Shown in pieces: positions 30,882 through 39,593 of a DNA stretch of 56,286 nt. The DNA is from Burkholderiaceae bacterium (GTDB lineage Bacteria > Pseudomonadota > Gammaproteobacteria > Burkholderiales > Burkholderiaceae_E): assembly GCA_024643785.1 (NCBI GenBank), contig JAHEMI010000004.1:1-56286 (forward strand). The letters are read 5' to 3'. A model generated the notes under the pieces. That model was not told the DNA's origin. It saw nothing but the letters and a program-made list of their open reading frames with translations, and made no database searches. The translations under genes and the position numbers were made by a program. How positions within the stretch are numbered: position 1 is the first letter of the stretch; each line of letters starts with the position of its first letter.

Positions 30882-32170
30882 TGAGCGGCAACAATCCCCC
30901 AGCAAATCGGCCAACCCTCGCCGAACTGACCAGAGGCGAGTCGGACTACGATTCCGCGGCGCTGCCAGTTGCCCGGGCGCAGGCCATCATCGCCGCATTC
31001 GTGGCACCCTGTTGCGGAGGTGAGGAAGTTGCGATCCGCGCTGCCCTGGCGCGGGTGCTGGCCGGCGACGTGATCTCGCCGATCGACGTGCCGGCCAGCG
31101 ACAATTCAGCGATGGACGGCTACGCCGTGCGCGGTGCCGACCTCGCTGCCAGCGGGCGCACCAGGCTGCGGGTCGTGGCCAGGGCACTCGCCGGCCAAGC
31201 CGCCACCGTCGCGCTCGGCGCCGGCGAAGCGGTCCGCATAATGACCGGCGCGCTGATCCCGGCGGGCGCCGACACAGTGGTGGTTCAGGAAGTCACCGAG
31301 CCCGACGGCGACTTCGTCTGGGTGCCGGCGGGTCAGCGCACCGGGCAGAACCTGCGCCGGCGCGGCGAAGACCTGTGCGCGGCGGGCGTTGCCCTGCCGG
31401 CGGGGAAGATGCTGACCCCGGCCGACATCGGGCTGCTGGCGTCACTGGGCATTGCCACGGTGACGGTTCGCCAGCGCCTGCGAGTCGCCTTCTTCTCGAC
31501 CGGGAACGAGGTTCGCTCGCTCGGCGAGCCGCTCGCCGCGGGCCAGCTCTACGACAGCAATCGCTACACCATCGAGGCCATGCTGCGCCGCATCGGCGCC
31601 GAGCCGATCGACATGGGCGTGGTGCCCGACGATCGCCAGGCGCTGGAAGACGCGATGCTGGAAGCGAGCCGCCGCGCCGATGCGATTATCTCGTCTGGCG
31701 GCGTGTCGGTAGGGGAAGCAGACTATACCCGGCCAGTGCTGAAGGGCCTGGGCGAAGTCGACTTCTGGAAACTTGCGATCCGCCCGGGCCGTCCGATGGC
31801 CTTCGGCCGGATCGGCGGTGCCTGCTACTTTGGCCTGCCGGGCAACCCGGTGGCGGTGATGATCAGTTTCTACTTCTTTGTGCGCGACGCCCTATTGCAA
31901 ATGATGGGCGCGACGCCCCAGGAACTGCCGCTGGTGCGGGCGCGCACGCTCACGGCGCTGCGCAAGATTCCCGGACGCACCGAGTATCAGCGCGGGATTC
32001 TGAGGCGTGGTGCCGACGGTGCGATGGAGGTCGAGCGCAGCGCCAGCCAGGGGGCCGGAGTGCTGCGCTCGATGTCCGAGGCCAACTGCGTCATAGTGCT
32101 AGGCGAAGGCCAGGCCAACGTCGCCGCCGGCGAACCAGTCGACTGCATCGCCTTTCACGGACTCGCCTGA
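30881..32170 (+). CDS. moeA: Molybdopterin molybdenumtransferase MoeA
   Basis: SPIDVPASDNSAMDGYAVRGADL; MTGALIPAGADTVV; SSGGVSVGEADY; GRPMAFGRIGGACYFGLPGNPVAVM. Confidence 0.96.
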   Translation: MSGNNPPANRPTLAELTRGESDYDSAALPVARAQAIIAAFVAPCCGGEEVAIRAALARVLAGDVISPIDVPASDNSAMDGYAVRGADLAASGRTRLRVVARALAGQAATVALGAGEAVRIMTGALIPAGADTVVVQEVTEPDGDFVWVPAGQRTGQNLRRRGEDLCAAGVALPAGKMLTPADIGLLASLGIATVTVRQRLRVAFFSTGNEVRSLGEPLAAGQLYDSNRYTIEAMLRRIGAEPIDMGVVPDDRQALEDAMLEASRRADAIISSGGVSVGEADYTRPVLKGLGEVDFWKLAIRPGRPMAFGRIGGACYFGLPGNPVAVMISFYFFVRDALLQMMGATPQELPLVRARTLTALRKIPGRTEYQRGILRRGADGAMEVERSASQGAGVLRSMSEANCVIVLGEGQANVAAGEPVDCIAFHGLA

Positions 32171-32185
32171 GCCCGCTGCAGCGCC

Positions 32186-32509
32186 TCACCCGAGTCGGCG
32201 CAGCAGGGTCCCGACGTCCTTGAAGGTGCGCTCAATGCGCTCATCGTCGAGCGTGGTCTCGCCAATTTCCTGCTCCAGAAAGCAGACAATCATCTTGGCA
32301 TAGACGCTATCGAGAGCGCGGCGGGCGGCAGTCATCTGTTGCGCCACCTCGAGGCAGTTGTCGCCCTCTTCGATCATCCGGATCACGCCGCGCAGCTGAC
32401 CTTCGACCCGGCGCAGGCGCTTGACGACCTCGCTTCGCGCCTTGCTATTGCTCAGACTCGCCATCGCCTCGCAGCTCCGTTGCAGTGATTGAAGAGGGTT
32501 GGTTCCCAT
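32186..32509 (-). CDS. CsoR/RcnR/FrmR-family (DUF156) transcriptional repressor, non-canonical sensor residues
   Basis: KRLRRVEGQLRGVIRMIEEGDNCLEVAQQMTAARRALDSVYAKMIVCFLEQEI. Confidence 0.9.
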   Translation of the reverse strand: MGTNPLQSLQRSCEAMASLSNSKARSEVVKRLRRVEGQLRGVIRMIEEGDNCLEVAQQMTAARRALDSVYAKMIVCFLEQEIGETTLDDERIERTFKDVGTLLRRLG

Positions 32510-32512
32510 TGG

Positions 32513-32740
32513 TTATTTTGCCCCAGCCAGCTCGACTGCGGTTTTTGCCCCAAGTTTACGCAGGATATTTTCCATCAGGCACCAGCGCGTAATGCCGCTC
32601 TGGAACAGGTTGGCGCCCACGAACACCGTGAACCACAGGAAATTGGAACTGTAGAACAAGGGGCTCCCCTCGACCCCGAGGGCGAGGGAGAGCAGCACGA
32701 AGGCGCCGGCGATAATCCGGATGAGACGTTCAGTAGACAT
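32513..32740 (-). CDS. DUF2892 (YgaP-type transmembrane domain) protein
   Basis: MSTERLIRIIAGAFVLLSLALG...WFTVFVGANLFQSGITRWCLMENILRKLG. Confidence 0.85.
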   Translation of the reverse strand: MSTERLIRIIAGAFVLLSLALGVEGSPLFYSSNFLWFTVFVGANLFQSGITRWCLMENILRKLGAKTAVELAGAK

Positions 32741-32750
32741 GGCAAAGTCC

Positions 32751-35700
32751 TCAGGTTGTGGAAACGGAAGTAGGCGAAGAGGGCACGGCGCACTCGTGCG
32801 CACCGCGGTAGGTTATGAAGTAGAGAACCGGTATTACTACCAGGGTGAGCAGCGTCGAGATCATGATCCCGAAGATCAGCGATACGGCCAGACCGTTGAA
32901 GATCGGGTCGTCGAGGATGAAGAATGCGCCGAGCATGGCCGCCAGCGCGGTCAGCAGGATCGGCTGGGCACGCACCTGCGCCGAGCGCACGACCGCCATC
33001 GCAAAGGGCACGCCACAGCGGGTCTCGAGCTCGATGAAGTCGACCAGCAGGATCGAGTTGCGCACGATGATCCCCGCCAGCGCGATCATCCCGATCATCG
33101 AGGTCGCGGTGAACTGGGCTCCCAGCAGCGCGTGCCCCGGCATCACGCCGATGATGGTGAGCGGGATCGGCGCCATGATGATCAGCGGCGTAAGGTACGA
33201 GCGGAACTGCGCCACAACCAGCAGGTAGATCAGCGCCAGCCCGACCGCGTAGGCGATGCCCATGTCACGGAAGGTCTCGTAGGTGATCTGCCATTCGCCA
33301 TCCCACTTGATGGCGTACTGGGCATAGGGGTCAGAGGGCTGGGCGATGAAATATTCACCGAGCGCGCCGGTTCCCGGCAGACTCAGTTCGCTGAGCCGCT
33401 TGCGGAAATCCAGCATGCCGTAGAGCGGACTGTCGATCTTGTTGCCATCGACCAGGCCCATGTCGCCAACCACGTAGGTCACCGGCAGCAGGTTCTTGTG
33501 ATAGACCGGGGTGTCGCGCTGGTCGGTTTCGATGCGCACCAGTTCGCCGATCCTGATCGGCTTGCCCCCGGCGCCCATGACCGGGACGTCAAGCACCGCG
33601 TCAAGCTTGCCCTTGACCGACTCGGGTAGCGACAACCTCACCGCGACTGCGAATTTCGAGCGTTCGTCGCGCAGGTAGGTCACCTCCATGCCTGCCAGCG
33701 CGGCCCGCGCCGCCTGGGCGATCGCCGCGTCGCTCACGCCCAGCGCCTGGGCCTTGGGCTTGTCAACGACCAGCCGCACCCTTGGTGCCGGAGCTTCCAG
33801 TGTGGTGTCCAGCGCCACCATCCCGGGCAACTCGGCCATCGCTGCTTCCAGGCGCCTGGCCAGCGCCGCCCGCCCGGCCGCATCCGGGCCGTAGACCTCG
33901 GCGACCAGCGGCGAGAGCACCGGCGGTCCCGGCGGGACTTCGACGACCTTCAGGCGCGCGCCGTGGCGCAAAGCGATCTCACGCAGCGCCGGCAACAGGC
34001 GCTGGGCGATGGCGTGGCTCTGCTCGGAGCGGGCGTGCTTGTCCACCAGGTTGACCTGCAGGTCGCCCTGCTCCGGATTGCGCCGGAAGTCGTACTGGCG
34101 CACCAGCCCGTTGAAATTGATCGGTGCCGCAGTTCCCGCGTAACCCTGGACATTGGTCACCTCGGGGACCGCCGCGAGGGCCTGCGACAGTTCCAGCAAG
34201 GTGGCGTTGGTGCCTTCGACCGGTGTCCCCGGGGGCATGTCGACGATGACCTGGAACTCCGACTTGTTGTCGAACGGCAGCATCTTGAGGATCACTGCTT
34301 CCACGATCACCAGCGAGACCGCGCCGGCGAGCAGCACCACGACTCCGCCGAGCAGCGCCCGGCGGCGCCAGGCGTAGCCCCGGCCCGAGCCGGCGGCTGC
34401 CCCGTTGCCGCCTTCAGCTTCCTGGTGGTCGATGAACGGCTTGAGCAATCCACCGAAGGTCCCGTAGAGCATCCGTGCCACCGGGTTGGCGGCATGCCCG
34501 CCGGCCCCATGGACCGGCGCCTTCATCAGCCGCAGCGCCAGCCAGGGCGTAACCATGAAGGCGATCGCCAGCGAGAGCAGCATCCCCATCGACGAGTTGA
34601 TCGGGATCGGGCTCATGTAGGGGCCCATGAGCCCGCTGACGAAGGCCATCGGCAACAGCGCTGCGATCACGGTCAGCGTCGCCAGAATCGTCGGGCCGCC
34701 GACCTCGTCGACCGCCTGGGGGATGATCTCGGCGAGCGGCCGCCCGGGTTCGAGCTCGCGATGGCGGTGGATGTTCTCCACCACCACGATCGCGTCGTCG
34801 ACCAGGATGCCGATCGAGAATATCAACGCGAACAGCGATACGCGATTGAGCGTGAAGCCCCAGGCCCACGAGGCGAACAGTGTCGCCGTCAGGGTGAGGA
34901 TCACCGCCCCGCCCACGATCACCGCTTCGCGCCGGCCCAGCGCAATTCCCACCAGGACAATTACCGACAGGGTGGCGAAGGCCAGCTTCTGGATCAGCTT
35001 TGCCGCCTTGTCGCTGGCGGTCACGCCATAATTGCGGCTGACCGTGGCCTCGACGTCGCCCGGAATGATCGAGCCGTGCAATTCGTCGAGCCGCCTCTCG
35101 AGGGCGGTGGTGACGTCGATGGCATTCTCGCCCGGTTTCTTGGTGATCGCGATGGTGACCGCCGGGAAGATCTGCCCGGCCGCCGGCGGCGCCTCCGCAG
35201 ACCCGGTCCCGGCGCCTTCCGCGGCAGGTGCCTGGGCCGCGCCATGGCCCGCGCCACCCGCGGCTCCGGGCATGTGCCAGACGTAGCGCTGGGCTGGAAT
35301 GGCACCGTATTCGATGCGGGCCACGTCGCGCAGATAGACCGGGCGGCCGGCATTGACGCCGACGACCAGCTCGCCGACGTCAGCGACCGAACGCAGGAAC
35401 GAACCGGTTTCGACCCGGATCGCGGCGCCATTGTGAATCAGGTCCCCCGATGGCAGGGACAGGTTTGCCGCCTGCAACGCCCCGATCAGCGGCTCCACCG
35501 ACAATCCGGCAGCACGCAACCGTCCCGCGTCGAATTCGACGTTCACTGCGCGACCCGGACCTCCGATGGTCCACACCTCGCGGGTACCGGGAACGCGCTT
35601 GAGTTCATGCTCGATCGAGGCCGATACCCGCTCGAGCGCGTCGGCCGAACGGGCGTCGCGCGCCCACAGCGTCACCGCCAGCACCGGCACGTCGTCGATG

Positions 35701-36194
35701 CCCTTGGGCTTGACGATCGGCTCTCCGACCCCAAGGCCCGCCGGCAGCCAGTCGCGGTTGGCGTTGAGTGTGTCGTGCAGGCGCACCAGCGCCTCGGTGC
35801 GCGATACCCCGACCTTGTACTGCAGCGTTACCAGCGCCATTCCGGGCTGGGACACCGAATAGATGTGCTCGATCCCGGCAATCTGCGACAGCACCTGCTC
35901 GGCGGGCGCCGCGACCAGTTTCTCGACGCTGGCCACCGAGGCCCCGGGGAACGGGATCAGCACATTGGCCATGGTCACGTTGATCTGCGGCTCTTCCTCG
36001 CGCGGTGTCACCAGGGCGGCGAACAGCCCCATCAGCAACAACACCAGCGCGAGCAGCGGAGTCAGCGCGTGATTCTGGAAGCGCGCAGCGATCCAGCCCG
36101 AAATGCCCAGGCGCTGCGCGGAAACCACGTCCCGAGCAGCCGTCGCCGGTTCTGCTGCCCCGGGCGCGTTCTGTCCTGTTGAGCCCTCGCTCAT
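32751..36194 (-). CDS. RND efflux transporter permease (HAE-like)
   Basis: About 1147 aa; TM4 motif FSIGILVDDAIVVVENIHRHRE; GPTILATLTVIAALLPMAFV; large periplasmic loops. Confidence 0.93.
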   Translation of the reverse strand: MSEGSTGQNAPGAAEPATAARDVVSAQRLGISGWIAARFQNHALTPLLALVLLLMGLFAALVTPREEEPQINVTMANVLIPFPGASVASVEKLVAAPAEQVLSQIAGIEHIYSVSQPGMALVTLQYKVGVSRTEALVRLHDTLNANRDWLPAGLGVGEPIVKPKGIDDVPVLAVTLWARDARSADALERVSASIEHELKRVPGTREVWTIGGPGRAVNVEFDAGRLRAAGLSVEPLIGALQAANLSLPSGDLIHNGAAIRVETGSFLRSVADVGELVVGVNAGRPVYLRDVARIEYGAIPAQRYVWHMPGAAGGAGHGAAQAPAAEGAGTGSAEAPPAAGQIFPAVTIAITKKPGENAIDVTTALERRLDELHGSIIPGDVEATVSRNYGVTASDKAAKLIQKLAFATLSVIVLVGIALGRREAVIVGGAVILTLTATLFASWAWGFTLNRVSLFALIFSIGILVDDAIVVVENIHRHRELEPGRPLAEIIPQAVDEVGGPTILATLTVIAALLPMAFVSGLMGPYMSPIPINSSMGMLLSLAIAFMVTPWLALRLMKAPVHGAGGHAANPVARMLYGTFGGLLKPFIDHQEAEGGNGAAAGSGRGYAWRRRALLGGVVVLLAGAVSLVIVEAVILKMLPFDNKSEFQVIVDMPPGTPVEGTNATLLELSQALAAVPEVTNVQGYAGTAAPINFNGLVRQYDFRRNPEQGDLQVNLVDKHARSEQSHAIAQRLLPALREIALRHGARLKVVEVPPGPPVLSPLVAEVYGPDAAGRAALARRLEAAMAELPGMVALDTTLEAPAPRVRLVVDKPKAQALGVSDAAIAQAARAALAGMEVTYLRDERSKFAVAVRLSLPESVKGKLDAVLDVPVMGAGGKPIRIGELVRIETDQRDTPVYHKNLLPVTYVVGDMGLVDGNKIDSPLYGMLDFRKRLSELSLPGTGALGEYFIAQPSDPYAQYAIKWDGEWQITYETFRDMGIAYAVGLALIYLLVVAQFRSYLTPLIIMAPIPLTIIGVMPGHALLGAQFTATSMIGMIALAGIIVRNSILLVDFIELETRCGVPFAMAVVRSAQVRAQPILLTALAAMLGAFFILDDPIFNGLAVSLIFGIMISTLLTLVVIPVLYFITYRGAHECAVPSSPTSVSTT

Positions 36195-36227
36195 TGGCCT
36201 GCCCTCACCTTCTCGCGGGTCCATCTG

Positions 36228-37346
36228 CTATTTCGCCGCTTGACCGTTGGCCGGACGCGCGTGGCTGAGGCCGGCACGCACCGGGTCGATGGCAATCTTC
36301 TCGCCTTCGCGCAGTCCGGCGAGGACTTCGACGCGCTCGCCGAGGTCGCGGCCGAGCCGCACCGCCCGCAGCACGAAGCGCTCCGGCGCCGCGACGTAGA
36401 CCGCCTGCAGCTCGCCGCGCACCAGCAAGGCTGCCCGCGGGATGACCAGCATTGCCTCGGCGACCCCGCTGGTCTGGACCTTGATGCGCTGGCCGGGGAG
36501 GAATTGGCGCGACTCGGCGGCGGGCAGGTCGACCCGCAGTTCCACCGTCGCGCTCGACGGATCGGCCGAAGGCACGACCGTCGCCGCGGCGCCTTCGAGG
36601 CGGCGCGCAACCGTGCCGACGGCGGCCGGGAGCAGCACCGCCACCTGTGGCTGCGGGCCCAGCGCGAGCGCGACGCTCGCCGGGACGTAGACGACGGCGC
36701 GCAGGCGCTCGCTGCCGTGAAGTTCAACCAAGGGCCGGCCCGGGGCTGCCAGGTCCCCCTGCTCGACCATCACCGCGGTCACCACCCCGTCATAGGGAGC
36801 GACCAGGGTCGAGTAGCTGCTGGCCAGCTGGCGCAGGGTCGAACCGGCCCCCGCCTGGGTCCGCTGGGCCTCGGCCTGGCGCAATTGCGCATCGGCCGCG
36901 TCCATCGCTGCCTGGCTGATGAAACCTTGCTGCAACAGGCGCTTGCTGCGCGCGTTGGCGGCCCGCGCCTCGTCGAGCGCGGCCTGCACCTGTGCCTCCT
37001 GGGCGTTCGCCTGGTTGACCCCGGCGGCCGCTTCGCGATTGTCGAGCGATACCAGTACCTGCCCGGCGCGGACGCGATCACCGGCGCGAATCTTGACCGC
37101 AAGCACCCTGGCCTGGGTCTGCGCGGCCAGGGTCGACTGACGAACCGGCTGGAGCGTACCGTCCCAATCGAGGCCTTGCCCGATCCTGAGCAGTTGCGCC
37201 ACCGTGACCGGTACTTCCGGTCCCTGGGCGGCCTGGGCCACCGCGTTGCGGCTCGCCCCCCACAGGAGCGCGCCCGCCAGGAGCACGATTGTGGAGCGCC
37301 AAGCTAGCATGGCCAGAGGGGGCATTGATTTTGTTTTATCGTTCAT
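36228..37346 (-). CDS. RND efflux periplasmic adaptor (HlyD/MFP family)
   Basis: Lipoyl-like barrel halves QARVLAVKIRAGDRVRAGQVLVSLD and APYDGVVTAVMVEQGDLAAPGRPLVEL; N-terminal signal/anchor. Confidence 0.92.
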   Translation of the reverse strand: MNDKTKSMPPLAMLAWRSTIVLLAGALLWGASRNAVAQAAQGPEVPVTVAQLLRIGQGLDWDGTLQPVRQSTLAAQTQARVLAVKIRAGDRVRAGQVLVSLDNREAAAGVNQANAQEAQVQAALDEARAANARSKRLLQQGFISQAAMDAADAQLRQAEAQRTQAGAGSTLRQLASSYSTLVAPYDGVVTAVMVEQGDLAAPGRPLVELHGSERLRAVVYVPASVALALGPQPQVAVLLPAAVGTVARRLEGAAATVVPSADPSSATVELRVDLPAAESRQFLPGQRIKVQTSGVAEAMLVIPRAALLVRGELQAVYVAAPERFVLRAVRLGRDLGERVEVLAGLREGEKIAIDPVRAGLSHARPANGQAAK

Positions 37347-37380
37347 GGTCGGTTGGATGATTCGTTCCAGTTAGCGGCTG

Positions 37381-37409
37381 ATTGTATACCCCTGGGGGTA
37401 TCCGGTCAA
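37381..37409 (-). promoter_or_regulatory. Sigma70 promoter TTGACC-N17-TACAAT of the hlyD-RND operon with CsoR-type operator in its spacer
   Basis: -35 complement at 37404-37409, -10 complement at 37381-37386, palindrome ATACCCC-TG-GGGGTAT at 37386-37401; hlyD ATG 35 nt downstream. Confidence 0.85.
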
Positions 37410-37417
37410 GCCCCTCG

Positions 37418-37445
37418 TTGTCCCAAAGTCGGGCGCCGGTATACT
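37418..37445 (+). promoter_or_regulatory. Candidate promoter of moxR: TTGTCC-N16-TATACT
   Basis: Good hexamers, 16-bp spacer, about 60 nt upstream of moxR ATG. Confidence 0.6.
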
Positions 37446-37505
37446 TGGCTCCACGCTTCCTGGCGCCGGCAAATCCGGCGCCCCAATCCCATCCAGGTGT
37501 CCCAG

Positions 37506-38348
37506 ATGCGCTTCGAAGGTTCCAGCACGTACGTCACTACCGACGATCTCCGCCTGGCGGTCAACGCCGCCATCACGCTGCAACGACCGTTGCTCATCAA
37601 GGGCGAGCCCGGCACCGGCAAGACAATGTTGGCTGAAGAAGTTGCCCGTGCCGTGGGCATGCCGCTGCTGCAGTGGCATATCAAGTCGACCACCAAGGCC
37701 CAGCAGGGCCTCTACGAATACGACGCGGTGTCGCGCTTGCGCGACTCTCAACTGGGTGACGCGCGGGTCCAGGACATCGCCAACTACATTGTCAAAGGAG
37801 TGCTTTGGCAGGCTTTCGAGTCACCTGACCCGATGGTGCTACTAATCGACGAGATCGACAAGGCGGATATCGAGTTCCCCAACGACCTGCTGCGCGAACT
37901 CGACCGGATGGAGTTCTACGTCTACGAGACCCACGAACTGATCCGTGCCCGCCATCGCCCGCTGGTGGTGATCACTTCCAACAACGAGAAGGAGTTGCCC
38001 GACGCGTTCCTGCGGCGTTGCTTCTTCCACTACATCAAGTTCCCCGACCGCGACACGATGAGCCAGATCGTCGACGTCCACTACCCGCAGCTCAAGCGCG
38101 ATCTGCTCAAGGAGGCGCTTGATTCCTTCTACCAGGTGCGCGACTTGCCGGGACTCAAGAAGAAACCGTCAACCTCCGAGCTGCTCGACTGGCTCAAGCT
38201 GCTGCTCGCCGAGGACATATCCCCAGAGGCGCTGCGCAGCACCGACCACAAGGCGGTCATTCCGCCGCTGCACGGCGCGCTGCTCAAGAACGAGCAGGAC
38301 GTGCACCTGTTCGAGCGCCTCGCCTACATGGCGCGGCACAACCGCTGA
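37506..38348 (+). CDS. MoxR-family AAA+ ATPase
   Basis: LIKGEPGTGKTMLAEEVARAVG; VLLIDEIDKADIEFPNDLL; TSNNEKELPDAFLRRC. Confidence 0.93.
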   Translation: MRFEGSSTYVTTDDLRLAVNAAITLQRPLLIKGEPGTGKTMLAEEVARAVGMPLLQWHIKSTTKAQQGLYEYDAVSRLRDSQLGDARVQDIANYIVKGVLWQAFESPDPMVLLIDEIDKADIEFPNDLLRELDRMEFYVYETHELIRARHRPLVVITSNNEKELPDAFLRRCFFHYIKFPDRDTMSQIVDVHYPQLKRDLLKEALDSFYQVRDLPGLKKKPSTSELLDWLKLLLAEDISPEALRSTDHKAVIPPLHGALLKNEQDVHLFERLAYMARHNR

Positions 38349-38378
38349 GCGCACTATCACCGGCTTCGGGATAGGCAA

Positions 38379-39554
38379 ATGCTGATCGACTTCTTCCTGC
38401 ACTTGCGCAAGGCCAAGTTGCCGGTCTCGATCAACGAGCACCTGCTGCTTCTGGAGGCCATGGCCGCGCGGGTCATCGAACCCTCGATCGACCAGTTCTA
38501 CTTCCTCGCGCGGGCGACCTTCGTCAAGGACGAACGCAACTTCGACAAGTTCGACCGGGCCTTCGCCGTCTACTTCAAGGGCGTGGAGGCAATTCCGGGC
38601 ATGGACGCCGAACTGCCGCTCGAGTGGCTGCGGCGCGAAATGCAGCGCCAGTTCACCGCCGAGGAGAAGGCCGCGATCGAAGCCATGGGCGGTCTCGACA
38701 AGCTTCTCGAGCGGCTCAGCAAGCTCCTCGACGAGCAGAAGGAACGCCACCAGGGAGGCAGCCGCTGGATCGGCACCAACGGCACCTCCCCGTTCGGCAA
38801 CGGCGGCTACAACCCGGAGGGAATCCGCATCGGCGGGCCGTCGGCGGGCAACCGCACCGCGATCAAGGTCTGGGAGCAGCGCGCCTATCGCGACTATGAC
38901 GACAGCGTCGAACTGGGAACGCGCAATATCAAGGTGGCCTTGCGGCGCCTGCGCCGCTTCGCCCGCGAGGGTGCCCAGGAAGAGCTCGACCTCGACGACA
39001 CCATTGCATCGACCGCGCGCAACGCGGGCTGGCTCGACCTGCGCATGGTTCCCGAGCGCCACAACACCATCAAGGTGCTGATGTTGCTCGACGTCGGCGG
39101 CACCATGGATGACCACATTCGCCAGACCGAGGAACTGTTCTCGGCCGCCAAGTCCGAGTTCAAGCACCTCGAGTTCTACTACTTCCACAATTGCGTCTAC
39201 GACTACGTCTGGAAGAACAATAATCGCCGCCACGCCGAACGCAGCGATACCTGGGACATCATCCGCAAGTACAACTCGGACTACCGCCTGATCTTCGTCG
39301 GCGATGCCACCATGAGCCCCTACGAGGTGTTGCAGCCCGGCGGCTCGGTGGAGTACATGAACGAGGAAGCCGGCGCCGTCTGGTTGCGGCGGCTGGTCGA
39401 GCGCTTCCCCAAGTTCGCCTGGCTCAATCCCGAGCCCGAAGGGGTCTGGGAGTATCGCCAGTCGATCGCGGTGATCCGCCAGTTGCTGGCGGAAAGGATG
39501 TACCCGGTGACGCTCCAGGGGCTCGAGCGCGCGATGCGCGAATTGTCCAAGTAG
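38379..39554 (+). CDS. VWA domain-containing (CoxE-like) protein
   Basis: MLIDFFLHLRKAKLPVSINEHLLLLEAM; VLMLLDVGGTMDDHIRQTEELF; paired with the MoxR gene. Confidence 0.88.
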   Translation: MLIDFFLHLRKAKLPVSINEHLLLLEAMAARVIEPSIDQFYFLARATFVKDERNFDKFDRAFAVYFKGVEAIPGMDAELPLEWLRREMQRQFTAEEKAAIEAMGGLDKLLERLSKLLDEQKERHQGGSRWIGTNGTSPFGNGGYNPEGIRIGGPSAGNRTAIKVWEQRAYRDYDDSVELGTRNIKVALRRLRRFAREGAQEELDLDDTIASTARNAGWLDLRMVPERHNTIKVLMLLDVGGTMDDHIRQTEELFSAAKSEFKHLEFYYFHNCVYDYVWKNNNRRHAERSDTWDIIRKYNSDYRLIFVGDATMSPYEVLQPGGSVEYMNEEAGAVWLRRLVERFPKFAWLNPEPEGVWEYRQSIAVIRQLLAERMYPVTLQGLERAMRELSK

Positions 39555-39593
39555 CCAGCTTCGGCTAGTCCCGCGCACTGCGCCCGGCGGGGC

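Noticed and set aside
33963-36182. 739-aa plus-strand ORF
   Set aside because: Antisense to the RND permease gene, low-complexity His/Arg/Gln composition; spurious.
39552-39575. TAGCC...GGCTA inverted repeat between convergent VWA and GspE genes
   Set aside because: 5-bp stem, no T-run; too weak to call.
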